Origin: Sabellastarte sp. h YS-2021
Lineage: Eukaryota; Annelida; Polychaeta; Sabellida; Sabellidae
Reading direction: 5' to 3'
Length of the DNA stretch: 64,000 bases
Assembly: GCA_964017235.1 (NCBI GenBank)
Contig: OZ024929.1
Location: 64,513,603-64,577,602, forward strand
The position numbers and the translations under genes are program-made. Position 1 is the stretch's first letter. Every line of letters starts with the position of its first letter. The notes beneath the pieces are model-generated. The model made no database searches. It worked only from the letters and a program-made list of their open reading frames with translations, and was not told the DNA's origin. Positions 10,543 through 17,926 of the stretch are shown here, piece after piece.

Positions 10543-12853
10543 CAATCAATGTGTTCTCAAATCACAGGAAGGACTGCTGGCCGGGAGCCCAGTTACAGAT
10601 CAAAGACAATACAAAGACACTTTTGTAAAATTAAATGTTGTGAACCATGCTCATACTCCCCCCGGGCTTTCGCAAAAGAAAGAAATAAGTCCCGGGGTAG
10701 CAGGTTGTCATCCCTTTCAAAAGAATCATACAGTAAAATATGTGAAAGGTGTTTCTTGTGTCACTCAATTGTCTTATGTCCAACCTGTAACAAATGTCAG
10801 AAATGTTGTCACAACTTATCCTGTAGGGGCTCGATTCCAACACTTTTGGAAAGTTTGGCTGGAGCTAGGGGCCGGTCCGAAGGTAACTCATATTTTGAAA
10901 GAGGGTTACCCCCTCCCCTTCCGGATTCGACCCAGGCTCACAAGATATCCCACAGTCGTAAGTTGCTATGTCAATCCTCACAGGGACAGCTACCTGATGG
11001 AGGCATTACATCAACTTATCGACAAAAATGCAGTGGAACTAGTTCAAAATCAAAAGTCCCTCGGGTTTTTCAACCGGCTATTTCTAGTTCCGAAACCAAA
11101 CAACAGGTGGAGACCTATCCTAGACCTGAGCAAACTAAATCTCTTCCTCAAGGTGGAGAAATTCAAGATGGAGACGCCGGAAACCATCAGGTCATCACTC
11201 CAACAAGGGGAATGGGTCACATCCATAGACTTTCAGGACGCCTATTTCCATATTCCAATACAGGAACGATCCAGGAAATATTTGAGATTTCACGTCCAAG
11301 GGCTAACATACCAATTCAAGGCCCTGCCGTTCGGCCTGTCCACAGCCCCCTTGGAGTTTACTGTGGTCGCAAAGGAGGTGAAACTGATGGCCTCACACAA
11401 GGGTATAAGAATCCACCAGTACCTAGACGACTGGTTGGTGAGATCCAAATCCCGCAAAACTTGTCTCCACCATACCCAAGTCCTGATCAAAATGTGCCAG
11501 GACCTAGGTTGGCTGGTGAATTTGGAGAAATCAGAGCTGGAACCCAAACAGATCTTCGACTTTGTAGGTTACCAGTTCGACCTCAGGTCCGGTCGGGTCA
11601 GACCTACACCGGACCGGTGGCAAAGCCTTCAGGACAAGATACATCTACTCCTGTCGTTACCGGCCTGTCCGGCCCGACAGTTCATGTCCCTGATAGGCCT
11701 ACTAACAGCCACAGAAAAACAGGTTCACCTCGGCCGACTACACATGAGACCCATACAGTGGCATCTCAAGAACAATTGGAGGGTACCAGAATCTCTAGAG
11801 AAGATTATCCCCCTACCAAGGTCCCTGCACCCCCACTTACAATGGTGGCTAGAGGAAGACAATGTGCTTCAAGGCCAGCCACTACACCCAGTAAGACATG
11901 CTCTGCAGATATTTACAGACGCATCAAAAGAAGGGTGGGGCGCTCACTTAAACGAGTTCACTGCAAGAGGGACCTGGTCGGTGCCAGAAAGCAAACTGCA
12001 CATAAATTATCTAGAACTCAAAGCGGTCTTCCTGGCCCTCAAAGAGTTTCAAAACCTTTGTGTAGACAAAATGGTTCTGGTGGCAACCGACAACACTACA
12101 GTGGTAGCTTACATAAACAAGGAAGGAGGCATGAGGTCGGGCCCACTGTGTGCCCTACTATGGAGAATCTTGACCTGGTGCTCCCAGAGACAAGTAACTC
12201 TAAAAGCCCGACACATCCCAGGCCATTTAAATGTAATAGCCGACAAGCTATCCAGGCTGGGTCAGACCATCCAAACAGAATGGTCCCTCCTTCCGGAAGT
12301 TTTCCAACAACTATGCAATCAATGGCACCGGCCTCAAATAGACCTATTTGCCACGAGGTTCAACCACAAGTTACCTCAGTTTGTCTCTCCAGTACCGGAC
12401 TCCCTGGCTATAGCAGTGGATGCTCTCACCCTGCCATGGGACGATCTGGATGCATACGCCTTCCCACCGACCGCCATATTGGGCAAAGTGGTGGAGAAGC
12501 TACTGGACTCCCCGTGCAAGAGACTCATTCTGATTGCCCCGGGGTGGCCCAACATGCCTTGGTTTTGGGACCTAGTGAACATGTCCAGCCAGGTCCCTCT
12601 TAGCCTACCCAACCTGCCCAGTCTGCTAACACAGCCCTTCAATCAGATCCCTCACAGAAATCTGACAAATCTAAATCTCCATGCCTGGCTCCTAGAGCCA
12701 CAAAAATCAAAGAACAGGGCTTCTCTGAGGCAGTGGCAGCAAGAATTGAGGCTCCTCAAAGAAAGTCAACCAGATCAGTCTATGAGGCAAAGTGGACCAT
12801 TTTTACAAAGTGGTGCGACACTAATCAGGTGGACTTCAGGTCACCACCTGTAA
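10343..12853 (+). CDS. DIRS-A reverse transcriptase / RNase H / methyltransferase-like protein
   Basis: This is an open frame of 836 codons. The first in-frame ATG is at 10394; the frame is open from at least 10343. Numbering from 10343, reverse transcriptase motifs are RWRPILDLS (about 255), the catalytic Asp in SIDFQDAY (D296), LPFGL (328-332) and YLDD (360-363). RNase H follows with FTDAS (D526), LELKA (E558), ATDN (D583), ARHIPGH (H624) and D634. Next is a segment with DLFA (667), YAFPP (705) and APGWP (732), which fits the phage N6-adenine methyltransferase-like domain known in DIRS elements. All expected catalytic residues of RT and RNase H are visible. It overlaps gag upstream in the +1 frame relative to the gag tail, and the recombinase ORF downstream. 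How it is translated (frameshift, reinitiation or splicing) is not shown by the sequence. Confidence 0.92.
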   Translation: MNRKDRFTPGRKLASTHMSDLKSDQTIKSRIVQLGRMWDTEDKARETGANHLTTPRDQPRASSPINDNQCVLKSQEGLLAGSPVTDQRQYKDTFVKLNVVNHAHTPPGLSQKKEISPGVAGCHPFQKNHTVKYVKGVSCVTQLSYVQPVTNVRNVVTTYPVGARFQHFWKVWLELGAGPKVTHILKEGYPLPFRIRPRLTRYPTVVSCYVNPHRDSYLMEALHQLIDKNAVELVQNQKSLGFFNRLFLVPKPNNRWRPILDLSKLNLFLKVEKFKMETPETIRSSLQQGEWVTSIDFQDAYFHIPIQERSRKYLRFHVQGLTYQFKALPFGLSTAPLEFTVVAKEVKLMASHKGIRIHQYLDDWLVRSKSRKTCLHHTQVLIKMCQDLGWLVNLEKSELEPKQIFDFVGYQFDLRSGRVRPTPDRWQSLQDKIHLLLSLPACPARQFMSLIGLLTATEKQVHLGRLHMRPIQWHLKNNWRVPESLEKIIPLPRSLHPHLQWWLEEDNVLQGQPLHPVRHALQIFTDASKEGWGAHLNEFTARGTWSVPESKLHINYLELKAVFLALKEFQNLCVDKMVLVATDNTTVVAYINKEGGMRSGPLCALLWRILTWCSQRQVTLKARHIPGHLNVIADKLSRLGQTIQTEWSLLPEVFQQLCNQWHRPQIDLFATRFNHKLPQFVSPVPDSLAIAVDALTLPWDDLDAYAFPPTAILGKVVEKLLDSPCKRLILIAPGWPNMPWFWDLVNMSSQVPLSLPNLPSLLTQPFNQIPHRNLTNLNLHAWLLEPQKSKNRASLRQWQQELRLLKESQPDQSMRQSGPFLQSGATLIRWTSGHHL

Positions 12854-13767
12854 AGTCAGTAGCTGACTTCTTAATGTACCTCTTTGAGGACAAGAAATTA
12901 CAGCCCAGCACCATTGATGGATACAGATCTGCCATTGCTGATAAACTGGGTGACACATCAATCAATATCAGCAAAAATGATAACCTCACTCGTCTCTTGG
13001 AAAGTTTCCACAGAGACAGACCCAAAGGGCGGAGGGGGATACCCTCCTGGAACCTTTCCCTGGTACTACACCAGCTGACAAAGGCTCCCTTCGAACCACT
13101 TAGGGAGGCGTCTCTGAAGCATGTGACCTTCAAGACTGTCTTCCTTTTGGCCCTGGGCTCTGGCAAAAGACGGAGTGAAATCCATGCATGGCAGCATAAA
13201 AACATCAGGCACCAGTCGGACTGGTCTAAGGTGTCTCTTTTTCCATCCCCCAGCTTTCTCTCTAAGAATCAGCTGGCCAAGGAGGGTCCACAGAGTGTAG
13301 CCCCAGTGGTCATACCAGCCCTGGCTCCTACTCTAGATAAATCCCTCAAGTCTGACAGATCCCTCTGTCCAATCAGAGCACTGCGCTACTACTTGGACCG
13401 GACTTCAGACCTCAGGCAACACAAGGAGTTAGTCTTTGTCTCCTTCAAGAAGGGTTTCGACAAAGACATCTCCCCTGCCACTATCTCCTCATGGATCAAG
13501 CAAACTGTGATCCTATGCTATGAGCTCTCTGATCATCAGGCCCACACCCTACATCAAGTTAAAGCTCATGATGTCAGGGCCTTTGCGGCTTCTAAGGCTT
13601 TCCAATCGGGAGTTTCCTTAGAACAGATCTTAGCAGCCTGCCACTGGAAATCTCATAATACCTTCACCCAATTCTACCTGAAGGATGTGGCCTGGGCTGA
13701 CTCAGAGCTCTACCATCTTGGACCGGTTGTGGCTGCTCAGCAGATCCACCAACAGACTGGTACCTAG
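12733..13767 (+). CDS. DIRS-A tyrosine recombinase
   Basis: This is an open frame of 344 codons that overlaps the end of the RT ORF by about 120 bases. The frame opens with GTG, so the true start is unclear and could come through the RT ORF. An N-terminal SAM-like core-binding part is followed by a catalytic domain. Residues fitting the tyrosine recombinase signature are Arg147 in SGKRRSEIH, His279-x-x-Arg282 in HDVRAF, His304-Trp305 in ACHWKSH and the nucleophile candidate Tyr315 in FTQFYLKD. Spacing of the last two (11 residues) is as expected. The protein would integrate circular cDNA by site-specific-like recombination. It appears intact. Confidence 0.92.
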   Translation: MAARIEAPQRKSTRSVYEAKWTIFTKWCDTNQVDFRSPPVKSVADFLMYLFEDKKLQPSTIDGYRSAIADKLGDTSINISKNDNLTRLLESFHRDRPKGRRGIPSWNLSLVLHQLTKAPFEPLREASLKHVTFKTVFLLALGSGKRRSEIHAWQHKNIRHQSDWSKVSLFPSPSFLSKNQLAKEGPQSVAPVVIPALAPTLDKSLKSDRSLCPIRALRYYLDRTSDLRQHKELVFVSFKKGFDKDISPATISSWIKQTVILCYELSDHQAHTLHQVKAHDVRAFAASKAFQSGVSLEQILAACHWKSHNTFTQFYLKDVAWADSELYHLGPVVAAQQIHQQTGT

Positions 13768-14131
13768 AGGAGATCTGTACATATGTAAATACTGCACATA
13801 TTTGTATATATAGCACTTTTAGTTAAGAACAAAAAAAAAAAAAAAATCTCTCACGTACTTCCTCCAGGAGGTGTTATTTTATGGGATTGAACTCATCCCT
13901 CTCTTCCCCTACCTCAGAGCAGGTCTGTTAAAAAAAGCGGGGGGGGGGGGGGGCAAGGTCGATTCTGACGGTTCCATTCCGGACAACCAGATAATGATAT
14001 TCGACCATAGCCTTAAGGGTGCCTTTTGACTTCAAGGTCCACCCAGGCTAAAGGAGAGATGTTTATAATCTCGGACATAAGTTCAACTTTAATCCCTAGT
14101 AACTTACCCGCCGACCAAGCGGTAGTTATTC
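13768..14131 (+). other. DIRS-A 3' non-coding region
   Basis: It follows the recombinase stop. It contains a run of A (about 13831-13846) and a run of G (about 13939-13954), both common sites of length variation. No ORF is present. It leads into the ICR. Confidence 0.7.
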
Positions 14132-14228
14132 AGCTATTGTCCATTGGATAGGATGTATTAACGCAATAAAATTGCAAATTTAATAAGTAAATTAAATTTT
14201 TATAAGTTAATACCCTATCCAATGGACA
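14132..14228 (+). repeat. DIRS-A internal complementary region (ICR)
   Basis: The first half (agctattgtccattgg ... cgcaataaaa) is the reverse complement of the element left edge at about 8110-8150. The second half (ttgcaaatttaataag ... ccctatccaatg) is the reverse complement of the right edge at 14445-14502. The two halves meet exactly where the two ends would meet in a circle. This is the diagnostic DIRS-1-type ICR, thought to template completion of the cDNA ends. Confidence 0.93.
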
Positions 14229-14289
14229 CACAAGACCCTCCCTCCGACCCCGCTATCAGCTTACTAGGGGTCCAATAGGTTTAGACAAC

Positions 14290-14502
14290 AAAAAAGATGC
14301 TATGACGTCACGCTGTCTAGACAGGAAGGAAGTACTACACGCCACCTGGCGAGTGCACAGGACTGGGCCGGCCTGGCCGGTGGAAACACAGGACGTCTTT
14401 TTCTGACGTTTGGCGGGCCGGTCTGCGCCGACCGGATAAGCTATTGTGCATTGGATAGGGTATTAACTTATAAAAATTTAATTTACTTATTAAATTTGCA
14501 AA
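14290..14502 (+). repeat. DIRS-A right inverted terminal repeat
   Basis: It is the reverse complement of 8110-8297, plus about 30 extra AT-rich bases at the outer edge (14470-14502) that are not in the left ITR but are mirrored in the ICR. Unequal ITR edges bridged by the ICR are normal in DIRS-1-like elements. The right flank begins ATTTAT. Confidence 0.92.
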
Positions 14503-14818
14503 TTTATATCCGTCAAAAAGCTATTTGGAATTGGCAGTGATGTTAGCAAATGTATAAGCTTTGAGAGCAACATGCTTTTTATTACTGTTATTTTCCCTAA
14601 TGGTGTTAATGGTCTAGTTTGCCACTTAAGAATGTCTGTTCTAATTTTTTGCAATACTTTAGCGAAATTAATTTCTGGCATAGCATCAATATCTGTTGAA
14701 AAATCAATGCCCAAAGGGTTAAACTCTGATTTACCCCAGTCTAAACATTCTGTAACACTAAGCTTATCCTTTGATAGTCTTTTCTTTCCTATCCAAATCA
14801 CTTTTGTCTTTTCTTTGC
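14503..14818 (-). pseudogene. LINE ORF2 fragment, upstream half
   Basis: The minus-strand peptide contains KTKVIWIGKK, a CLDWGKSEFNPLGIDFS-like block, WQTRPLTPLGKITVIKS and LLSKLIHLLTSLP. This is the region just after the catalytic part of a LINE reverse transcriptase. It ends at the DIRS-A right edge and continues in frame in the fragment at 7745-8109. At about 14818 it meets a different repeat, so the LINE was 5'-incomplete here. Confidence 0.75.
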
Positions 14819-15980
14819 CTGGGAATATTTTTGGCCTCATTTTGAAAAACAAGATGGCCACCACCTGCGTTTTTTTTACTTTCAGCAAGGAGTTTTGTTG
14901 GCCCTCTAGAAAAAAGGGCATTATAGGTAGAGATATCAAATTCGCAGGATATGTTCATCATTAAAAAGTCTTGACTGGAAATATATTTGGCCTCATTTTG
15001 AAAAACAAGATGGCTGCCATGGGCGTTTCTTTTCAGTCATGAAAAGTGCTAATATCTCCCTTATTATTGGTCTTAGAGGTTTGCAATGTGAAATCAACCT
15101 ATAGGAAATCATGGGCTGCGAATCTTTTGATGTAATCATGGGCTGGGAGTCTTTTGGTGTGGTCAGGTTTGACCTTGGGCCCCTTCTTCAAGGTCAAACA
15201 AGGATAGTCAAATTTAAAAGTGCTTATAACTTGCTTATTATTGGTCCTAGAGGTTTGGGATGGCAAACCAGCATATAGGAAATCATGGGCTGGGAATCTT
15301 TTGGTGTGCTTAGATTTGACCTTGGGGCCCTCCTTCAAGGTCAAACGAGAATAGCCAAACTTAAAAGTGCTTATAACTCGCTTATTATTGATCCTAGAAC
15401 TTTACAATGTGAAACCAACTCATACAAAATCTTGGGCTAGGAATCTTCTGATGTTAGATTTGACCTTTGGCCCCTCCTTCAAGGTCAAACGATGGTTCAC
15501 TGGCTTTGGTGAGCTGTTTTAACGGTGGATACAAATTTGCATCAGTTCTCCGATGTGTAGGTCTAGTTGGTCTTGGAGGTTTGCAAAGTGAAACCAACCT
15601 ATGGGAAATCATGGGCTAGGAATCTTTTGATGTGCTCAGACTTGACCTTGGGCCCCTTCTTCAAGGTCAAACGAGGATACCCAAACTTAGAAGTGCTTAT
15701 AGCTCGCTTATTATTGGTCCTAGAGGTTTGTAATGTGAAACCAACCTATAGGAAATCATGGGCTAGGAATCTTTTGATGTGGTCTGATTTGACCTTGGGC
15801 CCCTCCTTTAAGTTCAAACGACAATAGCCAAATTTAAAAGTGCTGATAACATGCTTATTATTGGTCCTAGAGGTTTGCAATATGAAACCAACTTATAGGA
15901 GGTCATGGGCTGGGAATCTTCTGATGGGCCCCTCCTTCAAGGTTAAATGATGGTTCACTGCTCAGAATTTAGTTGGTATT
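14819..15980 (+). repeat. Satellite-bearing repeat: aaaaacaagatggcc module plus divergent 147-bp units
   Basis: It starts with two copies of a module ending ttttgaaaaacaagatgg, as at 23880-24150. About six divergent satellite units follow, with the same phrases as the large array. A terminal hairpin-CTAG motif sits inside at 15511-15566 and is followed by more satellite, so two insertions or a rearrangement are stacked here. Confidence 0.7.
15511..15566 (+). other. Helentron-like 3' terminus (hairpin plus CTAG), copy 1
   Basis: The sequence cggtggataca...tttgcatcagttctccgatg ends in ggtctag and is followed by TT. It matches the terminus at 37490-37538 and, more loosely, that at 39718-39763. 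The hairpin is weaker here because of a mismatch in the stem. Confidence 0.55.
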
Positions 15981-16100
15981 TCATACTTGTGTATTTGTAT
16001 TTTTCATAGTGGTACTTTCTTTTTCAAGTAGCATTGTATTTTTTTCAGGAATGTACTCATCATATGACAATGCAATAGATTGAAAGTTTGTTGATTTCAG

Positions 16101-16260
16101 ACGCTTGGATGCCAATTCTCTTGTTTGCAAATGTGGGATAAACAACTTTACTGAAAGTTTGAAAGAGAATCATCTCGCTGAAATTTCTGCAACTTGTGCT
16201 GTTCCTATTCATCTAAAAGGGAAATCTCTTCTGGATATCACAGAAAAAGATCTTCAATGC
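16101..16260 (+). CDS. Candidate host exon: leucine-rich-repeat C-terminal cap (LRRCT)
   Basis: The sequence ttgatttcag precedes position 16101 and a gtaagttt donor follows 16260, giving a possible 160-bp exon. The translation starts RLDANSLVCKCG, continues through SLKEN, then ATCAVPIHLKGKSLLDIT and ends EKDLQC. The four-Cys spacing with a central CxxP block is the LRRCT pattern, and it resembles the cap of peroxidasin-like and other LRR/Ig extracellular proteins. No neighbouring exon (LRR or Ig) is recognisable in the window, so it may be an isolated exon of a large intron-rich gene or a gene relic. The open frame continues past the donor for about 24 codons to a stop. Confidence 0.5.
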
Positions 16261-16890
16261 AGTAAGTTTGGATATGTTCATAATCTTTTAGAGCATATCT
16301 TTAAATGGCACAATCAGACCCATGATGGATAACCCATCTATTAACTATATTCGCACCCATGATGGCTAACCCACCCATTGACTATTATCAACAATATGCT
16401 ATATCTGAAAGTCAGAAATTTTTACATGTGTATCAATACTAGAGAAACTAATGTAGAGTATGGAACTTTGACAAAATAAAAACAGAACTTACAATCTTTA
16501 TAATTTTGTGACAAAATTACAGTGAGGTTTCTTTTAAAAAGTGAAATTCTGTGTAGAAATATAACTATAGCTTAGTATGACAAGATTTTAGTTCCCTAAA
16601 CAGTCATGGATAAAAGGTTTATACTATTAAACACTTTCTGACACTGCATAGCATTTCTATATGGTGCACAGGGTTGTATGTATTTAAAAGTATTGGTTTA
16701 TCACAGAAGGACTGAGACAATAAATTGATACCATTTGTTTGAGTAAAGTCTCATTACATAAGGAACATTTGTAATATTAATATATAAATAATATTGTAAA
16801 CGTGGCAAGGTCTCAAATCTTGCACCCCTGCACATCTGCACTGTATGCCTGACTATGCTAAAGTGATTTGAATTTCACTTGTTTGTTAAT
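16261..16890. other. AT-rich stretch, no gene recognised
   Basis: A short ccatgatgg-taaccca block is repeated at about 16320-16378. There is no coding signal, hairpin or recognised repeat. It could be intron or 3' flank of the LRRCT exon. Confidence 0.45.
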
Positions 16891-17448
16891 TATATCCCCA
16901 GACAAAGTCGGGGATATATTGGATTTCACGTCTGTTGCGCCGCCGCCGTACGTTTTGACTTGTGTGTGCGATAACTCAAAAACGCTTTTACGGATTTCAT
17001 TCAAACTTGGCACACACATGTATTTGGGTTAGGAGAGGAACCCTATGTTAAGGTGACTTTAAACTCCCAATAATAAAGAAGTTATGGCCACCTTAAGGTC
17101 AAAAATTTGACCTTTTGCCACTTAATGCCCTCTAGGTCACAAAATATGTGGCTTATCTGCCTGAAAGTTTACTTGGAAACACATTACTATATTCCCCTTA
17201 CATATGCCAAAAATCAAGACTTCTTGTTAAGGTTATAATTGTCTTTGAGGCCTATAAAGACCATACTTAGACATTTTTTTCGATATTTTTTCAATATTTT
17301 CCCCTATAACTTCCACAAAAAATGTTAAGTCTGACAAGTCTGTAACTGTAGTAGATATAACTCCTACATGTACTCTGTGAAAAATTATAAGTCTATAACC
17401 TTAATTTTAAGGTCACCTTAAAGTCTCTAAAATGTCCACAAAAACCCA
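16891..17448 (+). repeat. Family B repeat, left half of an interrupted copy
   Basis: It has a hairpin head atatcccc...ggggatat at about 16905-16929, then a gccgccg block and family B units. It stops at ...aaaaaccca exactly where the 29.2-kb composite starts. The family B unit resumes at 46645 with atttatggactttttgcc. Confidence 0.8.
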
Positions 17449-17536
17449 TTTTATTACGCTACAATAGCTTACCATTACTCATTGCTGTTCTTGGATGGCC
17501 ACAAGGCATCATGGCCAACGTCTAAGAAAAATATAC
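17449..17536 (+). repeat. Extra partial copy of the DIRS-B left ITR edge
   Basis: These 88 bp start ttttattacgctacaatagc and end just before the same start recurs at 17537. They match the beginning of the adjacent ITR with several differences, including loss of the gtgggactc block. It is a tandem duplication of the outer edge or the remnant of an earlier integration at the same junction. Confidence 0.8.
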
Positions 17537-17700
17537 TTTTATTACGCTACAATAGCTTACCATGTGGGACTCAATGCTGTTCTCGGATGGCCACCAGGCA
17601 TCATGGCCAACATCTAAGAAAAATAGACATTTATAGTTGGCCGTAACCTCTAGTTGTCGTCACGTGATAACTTCTGACCAATCGCCCTCACTTTCTCGTT
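17537..17700 (+). repeat. DIRS-B left inverted terminal repeat
   Basis: It is the reverse complement of 46457-46610, with a few differences. The shared blocks include accatgtgggactca, atcatggccaac, gtcgtcacgtgataac and atcgccct. The leader of gag follows. Confidence 0.88.
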
Positions 17701-17926
17701 GGCCACGTTGAACTGGTAGCTGTTTGTAAATATACAGACATTCTCATTTATTTCTCAGCTTTTACGTATTGTTGGAGGTTCATTTTTGGTTATTTCTTTT
17801 ATTATATAACATGGATTATTCTGTAAAATTTTTATTTTGACAGGATAAGTATATTTCTTGTTTCGCGTGTTTTGAGTTTTCCTTGGTTCAGTCCTTTTAT
17901 TTTCTACATCTTTTATTGCGTTTAAA

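Larger units (their letters stand above)
8110..14502 (+). mobile_element. DIRS-type tyrosine-recombinase retrotransposon (DIRS-A), 6.4 kb
   Basis: It shows the full DIRS layout: inverted terminal repeats at 8110-8297 and 14290-14502, gag-like ORF, RT/RNase H/MT ORF, overlapping tyrosine recombinase ORF, and an internal complementary region at 14132-14228. It is inserted in a minus-strand LINE. The two flanks join seamlessly in the LINE reading frame, and there is no long target duplication, as expected for recombinase-mediated integration of a circle. Two lesions are visible in gag; the enzymatic ORFs are open. It is a clearly different lineage from the B-type copies further right, although the domain order is the same. 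Confidence 0.93.

Noticed and set aside
10549-12603. 684-codon plus-strand ORF overlapping the DIRS-A RT
   Set aside because: It is a shadow frame of the RT/RNase H ORF, rich in Pro, Arg, Ser and Gly, with no domain. The real motifs lie in the other frame.
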